From Mesorhizobium loti R88b (lineage in GTDB: Bacteria > Pseudomonadota > Alphaproteobacteria > Rhizobiales > Rhizobiaceae), in assembly GCF_013170845.1 (NCBI RefSeq), contig NZ_CP033367.1, forward strand, positions 2,233,001 through 2,297,000: a stretch of DNA of 64,000 nucleotides, read 5' to 3'. Made by a program: the position numbers and the translations under genes. Shown here piece after piece: positions 25,212 through 33,933 of this stretch; the first letter of the stretch is position 1; each line of letters opens with the position of its first letter. The notes beneath the pieces were generated by a model that made no database searches, was not told where the DNA came from, and saw nothing but the letters and a program-made list of their open reading frames with translations.

Positions 25212-25856
25212 TCAGCAGTTGACCGGTGTTTCGGTCAGCGGCGGCACGTTTTGCGTGCTGAGCGAGGCGAGGGTGGAATCGCACATCCGCTTCACGAAAG
25301 CCTGCGGGTCGCCGAAGGGATAGAACGGAAAAGTGATCAGCAGCGATATGGTGCCGTGGCCCACCGCCCACAGCATGGTGGCGATGGCGCGCGCATCACC
25401 GTGCAATTTGCCCGCGGCGATGCAGGCCTCGACCCGCTTGATGAGCGCTTTCATCGCCGGGTTGCCCTCTTCCATGTCTTCATAGCTCCTGCCTTCCGGC
25501 AGCTTGGTCTTTTCGGTCATGAAGACGGTGCGGTATTCGTTGGGATTGCCGAGCCCGAAGGCGGCATATTCGGTCATGACGACCTTCAAGGCCTCGATCG
25601 GATCGTCGGACGGATGCTCCTCGATGCGGCGGGCAAGCGTTTCGAAGGCATCTTCGGCCAGCGCGAACAGGATGTCCTGCTTGTCGGCGAAATAGGAATA
25701 GACCGACATCGGCGCGTAGCCGACCCGCTTGGCCAGCTTGCGGATGGTCAGGCCATCATAGCCTTCTTCCTGGACGAGCTTATGCGCGGCTTCGACCAGT
25801 TCGGAGCGCAGTTCGGCCTTTTGTTTCTCGCGGCGTGTCTGGACGCTTTGCGGCAC
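25212..25856 (-). CDS. TetR/AcrR family transcriptional regulator
   Basis: A 214-residue regulator. The N-terminal helix-turn-helix is clear: LVEAAHKLVQEEGYDGLTIRKLAKRVGYAPMSVYSYFADKQDILFALAEDAF (positions about 15-70). The all-helical C-terminal half would bind a ligand, unknown, and form the dimer. It precedes the small secreted protein and follows an SDR in the catabolic cluster, on the same strand. CGTAC dyads downstream and a half-site before it suggest autoregulation plus control of the secreted protein, possibly also the acyl-CoA cluster. Confidence 0.93.
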   Translation of the reverse strand: MPQSVQTRREKQKAELRSELVEAAHKLVQEEGYDGLTIRKLAKRVGYAPMSVYSYFADKQDILFALAEDAFETLARRIEEHPSDDPIEALKVVMTEYAAFGLGNPNEYRTVFMTEKTKLPEGRSYEDMEEGNPAMKALIKRVEACIAAGKLHGDARAIATMLWAVGHGTISLLITFPFYPFGDPQAFVKRMCDSTLASLSTQNVPPLTETPVNC

Positions 25857-25972
25857 GTCTGGTGCCTTTCTTCGGTGTCTGGGGTTGGTGCCTGGCTAAA
25901 TTATATACGCTGTACGGGAACGGACAAGGGCGCGGGAAGTTCCCACGCGGCATCTGGCTGGATCGCCAGGGG

Positions 25973-26752
25973 TCAGATCGCGCCGACGCCGCCGTCGATG
26001 GCCAGTGCATGGCCGGTCATGAAGGAGTTGGCCGGGTCGGCGGCGAACAGGATCGCGGTGATGATCTCGTCGACTTCCGCTACCCGCTTCATCGGCATGC
26101 CACGTGTCAGTTCCGCCAGCGCTTCAGCCTCCGGCGCGCCGGAAACGCGGACAAACCCGTCCACCATGGCGGTTCTCGTGTGAGCGGGGCAAATGGCGTT
26201 GATCCGCACACCCTTGGTCGCGTATTCGGCGGCCGCCGATTTGGTCAACCCGACAACGCCATGCTTGGCGGCGGCATAGACCGAAAGTTTTGGCGCGCCA
26301 ACCAGGCCTGCAACCGAGGCGATGTTGACGATGGCGCCCCCCTTGGCCGTGGCCTTGAACTGCCGCTCCATCTGCGGGATCTGGTGCTTCATGGCGTAGA
26401 AGACGCCGAACAGGTCAATTTCCAGCACGCGGCGGGCTTCGTCTGACGGGACCTGCGGCAGGCGCACGAAACTCTGGACGATGCCGGCATTGTTGATGGC
26501 GACATCCAAGCGGCCGAATTTTTCGACCGCCAGCCTGACCAGATCCTCGGACAGTTTCTCATCCGCTATGTTGCCGGCAAGGATCGCTGTCTCGGCCGGC
26601 AAGGAAGCAGCAAGATCGGCGAGCGCCTTTTCATCGATATCCGACAGCACCAGCCGCGCGCCCTCGGCGGCAAAGCCTTTCGCGGCACCCCGGCCGAGCC
26701 CGCCGGCGGCACCCGTGATCAGCACCGTTGCTCCGTCAAAACGGGCCATCAC
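25973..26752 (-). CDS. SDR family NAD(P)-dependent oxidoreductase
   Basis: A 259-residue classical SDR. It shows the cofactor motif TGAAGGLGRGAAKG, NNAG (AINNAGI), the catalytic Ser then Y-x3-K (SVYAAAKHG) and the C-terminal DGG (AIDGGVGAI). It oxidises a hydroxy group or reduces a ketone using NAD(P). It overlaps the phosphotransferase gene by four bases and belongs to the 26-29 kb minus-strand operon, where it probably works as a hydroxyacyl-CoA dehydrogenase. Confidence 0.9.
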   Translation of the reverse strand: MMARFDGATVLITGAAGGLGRGAAKGFAAEGARLVLSDIDEKALADLAASLPAETAILAGNIADEKLSEDLVRLAVEKFGRLDVAINNAGIVQSFVRLPQVPSDEARRVLEIDLFGVFYAMKHQIPQMERQFKATAKGGAIVNIASVAGLVGAPKLSVYAAAKHGVVGLTKSAAAEYATKGVRINAICPAHTRTAMVDGFVRVSGAPEAEALAELTRGMPMKRVAEVDEIITAILFAADPANSFMTGHALAIDGGVGAI

Positions 26753-27783
26753 GTCTCCTTATCGATCAGTCTTGCGGCAAGATGCGAAAGCAGCTTCACC
26801 GCTTCGCCATAGGTTCTGGCCTTTTCGGGATTGGAGGCATTGCCGTCCAGCGCGCGCTTGTAGACGCCCTGGCAGATTGCCGCCAACCGGAAGAAGCAGA
26901 AAGCGAGGAAGAAGGTCCAGTTGTCGATGCCAGTGAGCCCGCGCCGCCGGCAATAGGCGGCGACATACTCTTCTTCGGTGGGCAGGCCGATTGCGGCGCG
27001 GTCAACGCCGCCCAGGCCGCGAAAGCCCGATGCGTGCGGCAGGCGCCATTGCATGCATTGATAGGCGATGTCGGCGAACGGATGGCCAAGCGTCGACAGC
27101 TCCCAGTCGAGCACCGCGATGACCCTTGGCTGGTCCGGCGCAAAGATCAGATTGTCCAGCCGGTAGTCGCCATGGACCAGCGATACCAGGCCGTCATCGG
27201 CGGGCCTGTGCGTTTCCAGCCAGGCAATCAGCCGGTCCATGTCGGCTATGGCGCCGGTCTCCGAGGCGCGATACTGGCTGGTCCAGCGCGCCAGCTGTCG
27301 CTCGAAATAATTGCCCGGCCGGCCGAAATCCGAGAGGCCCACGGCCTCGACATCGATATCGTGCAGGGCCGCGAGCGTGCTGTTCATGGCGTCGTAGATC
27401 GCGGCGCGTTCATTGTTGTCGCGCGCCTCAGGCAGTGCCGGATCCCAGAAGATGCGGCCGTCGAGGAAGTCCATGACATAGAACATGCGACCGATCGGCG
27501 AGTCTTCGGCCGACAGATGCAGCATTGCCGGCACCGGCACCGCGGTGCCGGCAAGCGCCTTCATCACGGTGAACTCGCGGTCGACCTGATGCGCCGATTT
27601 CAGCAACTGGCCCGGCGGCTTGGCGCGCAGCACATAGCGGCCACTGGCCGCCGTGATGAGATAGGTCGGGTTCGACTGGCCGGATTTGAACTTTTCGATT
27701 GCAGCAAGCTCGGAAAAGCCCGGGATTTCCGCCTCGAGATAAGGCGCAAGTGCCGCCTGGTCGAGCGCGTTCGGGTCGCTCAT
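26749..27783 (-). CDS. APH-fold phosphotransferase, ACAD10/11 kinase-like
   Basis: A 344-residue kinase-fold protein. The ATP-binding part begins FKSGQSNPTYLI and YVLRAKPPGQLLKSAH; the catalytic loop is HGDYRLDN and the metal motif DWELSTLGHP. These features match the aminoglycoside-phosphotransferase-like family that forms the N-terminal half of ACAD10 and ACAD11 and of LvaA, which phosphorylates 4-hydroxyacyl-CoA. An ACAD10/11-type dehydrogenase is encoded nearby at 29242. An antibiotic target is unlikely. Four-base overlap on both sides. Confidence 0.88.
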   Translation of the reverse strand: MSDPNALDQAALAPYLEAEIPGFSELAAIEKFKSGQSNPTYLITAASGRYVLRAKPPGQLLKSAHQVDREFTVMKALAGTAVPVPAMLHLSAEDSPIGRMFYVMDFLDGRIFWDPALPEARDNNERAAIYDAMNSTLAALHDIDVEAVGLSDFGRPGNYFERQLARWTSQYRASETGAIADMDRLIAWLETHRPADDGLVSLVHGDYRLDNLIFAPDQPRVIAVLDWELSTLGHPFADIAYQCMQWRLPHASGFRGLGGVDRAAIGLPTEEEYVAAYCRRRGLTGIDNWTFFLAFCFFRLAAICQGVYKRALDGNASNPEKARTYGEAVKLLSHLAARLIDKET

Positions 27784-28265
27784 GCGGTCTCGGGCTGGCG
27801 TTCGATCAAGGTGAGCGTCAGCCAGCGGGCGGTCAGCGCCGGCTTCTTCGAACCCTCGATCTCGATCGTCACGTCATGCGCCGTCTGCACCCAGCCCGAC
27901 GGCCTGACCTTGACGTCGGCCAGCACGAAATGGGTGCGGATGCGCGCGCCGGTCTTTACCGGCGCCAGGAAGCGCAGCGAATCGAAACCATGGTTGACGC
28001 CCATCTTGCCGTTTTCCAGCGGCGGCATGGTTTCGAACGTCATTGCCGAGAGCAGCGACAGCGACAGAAAGCCATGCGCGATGGTGCCGCCGAACGGCGT
28101 CTCGCGCTTGGCCCGCTCCGGGTCACAGTGGATGAACTGGTGGTCGTCGGTGGCGTCGGCGAACTGGTCGATCATGCGCTGCGTCACCACCCGCCATGGC
28201 GAGATGCCAACCTCCTTGCCGACACTGGCCAGAAGCACATCGAGACTGATTGGTTCCACGCGCAT
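27780..28265 (-). CDS. MaoC family dehydratase
   Basis: A 161-residue hot-dog-fold hydratase. The conserved ADATDDHQFIHCDPERA segment (family Asp and His), then FGGTIAHGFLSLSLL is the MaoC/(R)-specific enoyl-CoA hydratase signature. It adds or removes water from 2-enoyl-CoA. It is the third gene of the operon, overlapping the kinase gene by four bases, consistent with a beta-oxidation-like step downstream of the dehydrogenase. Confidence 0.92.
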   Translation of the reverse strand: MRVEPISLDVLLASVGKEVGISPWRVVTQRMIDQFADATDDHQFIHCDPERAKRETPFGGTIAHGFLSLSLLSAMTFETMPPLENGKMGVNHGFDSLRFLAPVKTGARIRTHFVLADVKVRPSGWVQTAHDVTIEIEGSKKPALTARWLTLTLIERQPETA

Positions 28266-28304
28266 GTCCTCCAGTTCACCACCGGCTTCTGCGGCCGGAA
28301 AATG

Positions 28305-29120
28305 TCATTCCTTGAACAAGGTCAACCCATGCTGCACCGACTGCCCGCCGTCGATCGGCAGGATGGCGCCGGTGACATAGCTGCCCGCACGGCTGCACAA
28401 ATAGAGCGTTGCGCCGGCAATGTCATCCGCTGTGCCGATACGGCCGATCGGAACATGGCTGCCGACATGTTTGGCCTGTTCATCCGTACCGGTGGCAAAC
28501 GCCGTCATGCGGCTCTGGAAGGGCCCGGGAGCGAAGGCATTGACGGTGATGCGGCGGGCCGCGAATTCGAGCGCAAGCGTGCGCGTCAGATGATGCACCG
28601 CGGCCTTCGAGGCGGTATAGGAATAGGCGTCGTCGGCCAGCGGCTGCGTGCCCATCACCGAACCCAGATTGATCACACGGGCCGGATCGGCATCGCTGGC
28701 GGCGGCTTCGAGCAGCGGCAGCAATTCGCGCGTCAGATGGAAAACGGCGGTGACATTGACGCCAAAGACTTTCGCCCATGCCGAATAAGGGAAGCTTTCC
28801 AGCGGCGCGCCCCAGGAAACGCCGGCATTGTTGACCAGAATATCAAGCCTGTCGGTGCGTGCCTTGACCTCGGCAACGAGCGCGGCAATGCCGGCCTCAC
28901 TGGAGACATCGCCGGCGAAGCCATCGGCCCGGCCTGACGCGCCAAGCCCGTTCAGCTCGGCGGCGACCTTGATACAATCCTCGCCCTTGCGCGAAGCGAT
29001 AATGACGCTGGCGCCGGCTTTGACCAGCGCGGTCGCCGCCATGCGGCCGATGCCGGTCGCCGCGCCCGTCACCAGCGCTGTCTTGCCGGTCACCGAAAAC
29101 AGCTCGTCGAGATAGGCCAT
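28305..29120 (-). CDS. SDR family oxidoreductase
   Basis: A 271-residue SDR. Motifs: TGAATGIGRMAA for the cofactor, LVNNAG, the catalytic Ser and YSYTASKAAVHH (Y-x3-K), PGPF and DGGQSVQHG. The start at 29120 (MAYLDELFSVTGKTALVTG) follows GGAGG by six bases; the longer in-frame start lacks this. It is the first gene of the minus-strand catabolic operon, divergent from the acyl-CoA dehydrogenase. Likely a hydroxyacyl-CoA or alcohol dehydrogenase. Confidence 0.92.
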   Translation of the reverse strand: MAYLDELFSVTGKTALVTGAATGIGRMAATALVKAGASVIIASRKGEDCIKVAAELNGLGASGRADGFAGDVSSEAGIAALVAEVKARTDRLDILVNNAGVSWGAPLESFPYSAWAKVFGVNVTAVFHLTRELLPLLEAAASDADPARVINLGSVMGTQPLADDAYSYTASKAAVHHLTRTLALEFAARRITVNAFAPGPFQSRMTAFATGTDEQAKHVGSHVPIGRIGTADDIAGATLYLCSRAGSYVTGAILPIDGGQSVQHGLTLFKE

Positions 29121-29241
29121 ACCAATCCTCCGCGCTTCGCCGCGGTATCTGGGCAAAGAGTTCGCGTTGACAAGGCTATCCGAAGTACGGTCATCCTTGC
29201 CACTGACAAAATGCCTGGCCTCTATGAAGGGTTAGCGACCG

Positions 29242-30483
29242 ATGACAGAGATGAATCTCGGCATGACCGAGCGGCTGAAGCCGATCCACGCCCGCGTCGC
29301 GGCCATGGTGCGCGACGAGATCATGCCGCTCGACCATGAGTTCCTGAGCGAAGTCGGCAAGGCAGGCGACCGCTGGATCTACAGCGCGCGCCAGAGCGAA
29401 ATCCTCGAAGGGCTGAAGAAGACCGCAAGGGAGCGCGGCCTGTGGAATTTCTGGCTGACCGGCTCGGAACGCGGCTACGGCCTGTCCACAGTCGAATATG
29501 CCTATCTCGCCGAGGAAATGGGCAAGGCGCATCTCGGCGCCGAAACCTTCAACTGCTCGGCGCCCGACACCGGCAATATGGAGGTGCTGGAGCGCTATGG
29601 CTCGGACGAGCACAAGAAAACGTGGCTTGAACCGCTTCTGGACGGAAGAATCCGCTCGGCCTATCTGATGACCGAGCCGGACGTCGCCTCGTCCGACGCC
29701 ACCAACATTGCGATGCGTTGCGAGCGCCAGGGCGACGACTATGTGCTCAATGGCGAGAAATGGTGGGCGTCCGGCGCCGGCGATCCGCGCTGCGCCATCT
29801 ACATCGTCATGGTGCGGACCGGCGGCGCGGAAGAAGCGCAGCACCGGCGGCACTCGATGATCCTGGTGCCGTCGGATGCAAAAGGCGTCACCAAGGTCCG
29901 GGCCATGCAGGTCTATGGCGATGACGACGCGCCGCATGGCCACATGCACCTTCGCTTCGACAATGTCCTGATACCCGCATCGAACCTGATCCTTGGCGAG
30001 GGCAAGGGGTTCGAGATCGCGCAAGGCCGGCTTGGTCCCGGTCGCATCCATCACTGCATGCGCGCCATCGGCCAGGCCGAGATGGCGCTGGAGTTGCTGT
30101 GCCAACGTTCGGTGCGCCGCGAAGCCTTCGGCAATAAGCTGGCAAAACTCGGCGCCAATTTCGACATCATCGCCGAATGCCGCATGGAGATCGAGATGGC
30201 TCGCCTGCTCTGCATCAAGGCGGCGTGGATGATCGACCAGGGCGATGCGCGCGCCGCTGCCCCTTGGATCAGCCAGATCAAGGTGATCGCGCCGCGCGTC
30301 GCGCTCAAGGTCACAGACGAGGCCGTGCAGATGTTCGGCGCGCAAGGCATCAGCCAGGACACGCCGCTGGCGCGCTCGTGGACGCATCTGAGGACATTGC
30401 GTCTCGCCGACGGGCCAGACGCCGTGCACCGCCGGCAGGTGGCGCGGACGGAGCTGAAAAAATACACGCAGGAGAAGATCTGA
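29242..30483 (+). CDS. acyl-CoA dehydrogenase, ACAD10/11 type
   Basis: A 413-residue FAD flavoprotein. FAD and substrate blocks: SAYLMTEPDVASSDATNI, LNGEKWWASGAGDPRC and, diagnostic of the ACAD10/11 branch, GRLGPGRIHHCMRAIGQAEMALEL and RLADGPDAVHRRQVAR. In this branch the enzyme can remove phosphate from a 4-phosphoacyl-CoA made by a kinase domain rather than simply oxidise. Here the kinase is a separate protein encoded on the opposite strand at 26749-27783. It precedes a zinc-type dehydrogenase. Confidence 0.93.
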   Translation: MTEMNLGMTERLKPIHARVAAMVRDEIMPLDHEFLSEVGKAGDRWIYSARQSEILEGLKKTARERGLWNFWLTGSERGYGLSTVEYAYLAEEMGKAHLGAETFNCSAPDTGNMEVLERYGSDEHKKTWLEPLLDGRIRSAYLMTEPDVASSDATNIAMRCERQGDDYVLNGEKWWASGAGDPRCAIYIVMVRTGGAEEAQHRRHSMILVPSDAKGVTKVRAMQVYGDDDAPHGHMHLRFDNVLIPASNLILGEGKGFEIAQGRLGPGRIHHCMRAIGQAEMALELLCQRSVRREAFGNKLAKLGANFDIIAECRMEIEMARLLCIKAAWMIDQGDARAAAPWISQIKVIAPRVALKVTDEAVQMFGAQGISQDTPLARSWTHLRTLRLADGPDAVHRRQVARTELKKYTQEKI

Positions 30484-30538
30484 GCCGCAGATCGGGCTGC
30501 GGCCGCGGTTTTCCGCTGACAACCAAGGAGTGTCACCC

Positions 30539-31576
30539 ATGACGATCCCCTCCGAAATGAAAGCGCTGCTGCTTGTCGGCGACGGCTATACCAGAACGCC
30601 GAGCGGCAGCGCGCTGGAAGCGATGGAGCCTTATCTGGGGCCGGGCAGCATCGCGGTGCCGGCGCCCGGACCGAGCCAGGTGCTGATCAAGGTCAGCCTC
30701 GCTTCGATCAATCCGTCCGATGTCGCCTTCATCAAGGGCCAGTATGGCCAGCCACGCGCCAAGGGCCGGCCGGCCGGCTTCGAGGGGGTCGGCACCGTCG
30801 TCGCCAGCGGCGACGAGCCCTATCCCAAAAGCCTCGTCGGCAAGCGCGTCGCCTTTGCCACCGGCGTCACCAACTGGGGTTCATGGGCCGACTATGCCGT
30901 TGCCGAGGCGGCGGCCTGCATACCGCTGCTTGACACGGTGCGCGACGAGGATGGCGCGGCGATGATCGTCAATCCGCTCACCGCGATCGCCATGTTCGAT
31001 ATCGTCAAACAGGAGGGCGAAAAGGCCTTCGTCATGACCGCCGGCGCCAGCCAGCTCTGCAAGCTGATCATCGGCCTGGCCAAGGAAGAGGGCTTTCGAC
31101 CAATCGTCACCGTGCGCCGCGATGAGCAGATCGGGCTTCTGAAAGAGATCGGCGCTGCCCATGTGCTCAACGAGAAAGCGCCGGATTTCGAGGCCACGCT
31201 GCGCGAGGTGATGAAGGCCGAACAGCCGCGCATCTTCCTCGATGCGGTCACCGGGCCGCTGGCCTCGGCCATCTTCCATGCGATGCCGAAACGGGCGCGC
31301 TGGATCATCTATGGCCGGCTCGACACGGACGCCACCATCATCCGCGAACCCGGCCAGCTGATCTTCCAGCACAAGCATATCGAGGGTTTCTGGCTGAGCG
31401 AATGGATGCGGCAGTCTAGAGATCGGCGCGGTCCGGCGATCATGGAAGCGCAAAAGCGTTTCTCCGACGGGCGCTGGTCGACCGATGTGACGGCGATCGT
31501 GCCGCTCGCCGAGGCGATCGCGCGGGTGCCGGCGGAACTGGCCAAGCCCAACGGCAAGGTGTTCATCAAACCCTAA
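30539..31576 (+). CDS. zinc-binding/quinone-oxidoreductase-like dehydrogenase
   Basis: A 345-residue MDR-superfamily protein. It has a GroES-like N-terminal part (VLIKVSLASINPSDVAFIKGQYG, GFEGVGTVVASG) and a Rossmann domain (KAFVMTAGASQLCKLIIGLA). The zinc-ligand cysteines and histidine of alcohol dehydrogenases are not apparent, so it is nearer quinone or enoyl reductases that use NADPH. AAGGAG before the ATG at 30539 decides the start. It is co-transcribed with the acyl-CoA dehydrogenase and probably reduces an unsaturated intermediate. Confidence 0.85.
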   Translation: MTIPSEMKALLLVGDGYTRTPSGSALEAMEPYLGPGSIAVPAPGPSQVLIKVSLASINPSDVAFIKGQYGQPRAKGRPAGFEGVGTVVASGDEPYPKSLVGKRVAFATGVTNWGSWADYAVAEAAACIPLLDTVRDEDGAAMIVNPLTAIAMFDIVKQEGEKAFVMTAGASQLCKLIIGLAKEEGFRPIVTVRRDEQIGLLKEIGAAHVLNEKAPDFEATLREVMKAEQPRIFLDAVTGPLASAIFHAMPKRARWIIYGRLDTDATIIREPGQLIFQHKHIEGFWLSEWMRQSRDRRGPAIMEAQKRFSDGRWSTDVTAIVPLAEAIARVPAELAKPNGKVFIKP

Positions 31577-31757
31577 AAACGCGAGATACGCAGCTTTCAG
31601 CAGGCTCGTGACGATCAACGGAAGGACACGTTCCGCGTGGCCATCAGGGCCAAGGCAAAGGTATAAGCGTCTTTCAGCCCCCTATGCCGCGCCGCTTTGT
31701 CCGTGATATGCCGCCGCCATCGAATACCGGGACAGTGCTGGACTGAGCCTGTTCCGG

Positions 31758-32957
31758 ATGTTGTGGGGTGTCTTGATGACGATGTCCAAGCCGGTTTTCG
31801 ACCGTTTGGGACTTGGCCTTTGGATCGCAGCGTTCCTGGTCGTTCTGGTGCTTGTCCTGCTGGCACCCGACACACGCACCGTGCTGCTGGCTTACAGATA
31901 CGGAAGCCAGGAATTCCTGGCAGGCCAGCCGCTCTACAATATCCGATCCGAGATGGGGTATCTCTACGCGCCGGCCTTTGCCGCGCTTTATGTTCCGATA
32001 CTCAAGCTGGGGCCGCAACTGGGCGGCCTGGTCTGGCATGCGATTGGCTTCGCGGTGCTGACCTTTGCCGCGATGCGGCAGGTGCGTAAGCTCGGCGGCG
32101 GCGAATTGCCCTGGCTGCTTTCCTTCGGTCTCTTTCTTGCCTTGCCGATGGCGGCAGGCGCGATCCGCAACGGCCAGGCGACGATCCTCCTGACTGGCGC
32201 CTGCTGGCTTCTCACTTTGTCGGGGCTCGAAGGACGGCGCGCCGAGACCTTCTTCTGGGCCTCGGTTGCCATCATTGCCAAGCCGACCGCGATCATCATG
32301 CTGCTGTTGGTCGGAGCCCTGCGTTTCCGGCTGATACCGGTGCTCGTGCTGGCGGTGCTGTTCGTGATCGCTCTGCCCTATGCTTTCGCTCCGGCCGGCT
32401 ACCTGAATGACCAGTATCGCGTTTTCGCCGGGATGCTGACCTCGATGGCTGTCGACAACACCAACCATTTTGTCCCTACCGACTTCACGGCGCCCTTTAC
32501 CAGAATGGGGCTGCCCATTCCGGAATTCGGGGCCACGATCGTGCGCATCGTCATGGCCCTGTTCACGCTTTCCATGGTCCTCCGGTTCGACCGCAAGCTC
32601 GAACGTGGGACGGCCGGGCTCGCCATCTTCCTGACGGCGACGTTCTACATGTGCGTCTTCAACCCGCGCGTCGAGCCCAACACCTATGCCATGATCGCCG
32701 TGCCCGCCGGTCTCGCTATTGCCTTGTTGTGGCGCGAGGAACGAGGCGGCGTTCTGGCCTCGGTGCTGTCCGTGATGCTGTTTTTGACCGGATTGACGGG
32801 CGTCGAGCGCCATATCCAGGATTTGACATACCCCTGGTTCCGGCCGGTCGCGGTCACCATTATCGCCGGTTTCCTGATCTGGTGGTTCTGGGCCAGGCCG
32901 AGAGACAAGATGGCGAGAGACAAGGTGATGAATGAAAGGCCCGTCGCAAATGGCTGA
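31758..32957 (+). CDS. GT87-like (DUF2029) polytopic glycosyltransferase
   Basis: A 399-residue protein with about ten transmembrane helices. It begins in a short cytosolic leader and has a large loop after helix 1 with GQPLYNIR-SEMGYLYAPAFA, typical of DUF2029/GT87 enzymes of the GT-C fold. These use polyprenyl-phosphate sugars on the outer face of the membrane to glycosylate lipids; the catalytic acidic residue is usually in the first loop. ATG at 31758 or 31776 are possible. The next gene starts within its last 26 bases, so the four genes form one operon. Confidence 0.82.
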   Translation: MLWGVLMTMSKPVFDRLGLGLWIAAFLVVLVLVLLAPDTRTVLLAYRYGSQEFLAGQPLYNIRSEMGYLYAPAFAALYVPILKLGPQLGGLVWHAIGFAVLTFAAMRQVRKLGGGELPWLLSFGLFLALPMAAGAIRNGQATILLTGACWLLTLSGLEGRRAETFFWASVAIIAKPTAIIMLLLVGALRFRLIPVLVLAVLFVIALPYAFAPAGYLNDQYRVFAGMLTSMAVDNTNHFVPTDFTAPFTRMGLPIPEFGATIVRIVMALFTLSMVLRFDRKLERGTAGLAIFLTATFYMCVFNPRVEPNTYAMIAVPAGLAIALLWREERGGVLASVLSVMLFLTGLTGVERHIQDLTYPWFRPVAVTIIAGFLIWWFWARPRDKMARDKVMNERPVANG

Positions 32958-33933
32958 GTCGCGACCTGTTCTCGACATCGTGGCGCCGTTCTTCAACGAG
33001 GCGCAATCGGCTTCGGCTTTTGCCGCATTGCTCGACAAGCTCGAGGCTGCGGTGGCGCAGCGTTTCGGCATGGAAGTCCACAAGATCCTGGTCGATGATG
33101 GCAGTCGCGACGATGGCGCCGAGCGGTTTTCCCAGGCGCTGTCGGGTTCTTGGGAAATCGTGCGGCTCAGCCGCAATTTCGGCAAGGAGGTCGCGGTACT
33201 CGCCGGCCTCGACCAGTCGCGCGGCGACATGGCGTTGATCATGGACGCCGACCTGCAGCATTCGATGGACACCAGCCTGAAGATGATCGCCGAGCTGGTG
33301 GAACACCCGGACATCGATGTCGTCTACGCGCAGAACGACCGCCGCGAGGCCAGTTGGCGGCGCAGCCAGCTGGCGCGGCTTTTCTACAGTCTGATCAACA
33401 GCAGCCAGCGTTTCGACATTCCCGAGAACGCGGGCGATTTTCGCGTCATGCGGGGTGCCGTGGTGCGCGCGCTGACCAGCCTGCGCGATAAGCGGCGCTT
33501 CAACAAGGGTCTGTTCGCCTGGGCCGGCTTTCGCCAGAAGGCGATACAATATTCGCCGGAAAACCGTGTCACCGGCACGTCGAAATGGAGCCGGCTCAAC
33601 CTGATCGCCTTCTCGCTGGAGGGTTTTACCTCCTTCTCCGTCATCCCGCTGCGCATCATCAGCCTGAGCGGAATGCTGGCGGCGCTGGCGGGCCTCGTTT
33701 ATGGAGCCAAAGTGTTCTTCGAGGTGATGTTCTACGGCATCGCCGTCCCCGGCTATCCCAGCCTTATGGTCGCCGTCGTCCTGCTTGGCGGCCTCAACCT
33801 TACCTTGCTCGGCCTGATCGGCGAATATGTCTGGGTCACGCTCTCGGAGAGTAAGGAAAGGCCGGTCTATATCGTGCGCGATGTCTTGCGCGGCAACATT
33901 TCGGACAGGCCACCGGGCATACCCGGCGCATGA
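32932..33933 (+). CDS. GT2 polyprenyl-phosphate sugar transferase
   Basis: A 333-residue protein with a GT-A domain (DIVAPFFNEAQSA, VDDGSRDDG, LSRNFGKEVAVLAGLDQSRGD, MDADLQH; about residues 10-240), followed by two C-terminal transmembrane helices. This is the GtrB/dolichol-phosphate-mannose-synthase-like family, which makes undecaprenyl-phosphate sugars on the cytosolic face. The start at 32932 overlaps the previous gene; ATG at 32950 is the alternative. It ends in an ATGA overlap with the deacetylase. Confidence 0.92.
   Translation: MKGPSQMAESRPVLDIVAPFFNEAQSASAFAALLDKLEAAVAQRFGMEVHKILVDDGSRDDGAERFSQALSGSWEIVRLSRNFGKEVAVLAGLDQSRGDMALIMDADLQHSMDTSLKMIAELVEHPDIDVVYAQNDRREASWRRSQLARLFYSLINSSQRFDIPENAGDFRVMRGAVVRALTSLRDKRRFNKGLFAWAGFRQKAIQYSPENRVTGTSKWSRLNLIAFSLEGFTSFSVIPLRIISLSGMLAALAGLVYGAKVFFEVMFYGIAVPGYPSLMVAVVLLGGLNLTLLGLIGEYVWVTLSESKERPVYIVRDVLRGNISDRPPGIPGA

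Noticed and set aside
31615..31875. 86-codon minus-strand frame before the GT87 gene
   Set aside because: No motif and no ribosome site; it overlaps the start of the transferase gene. The end (KDAYTFALALMATRNVSFR) looked protein-like but could not be matched to a family.
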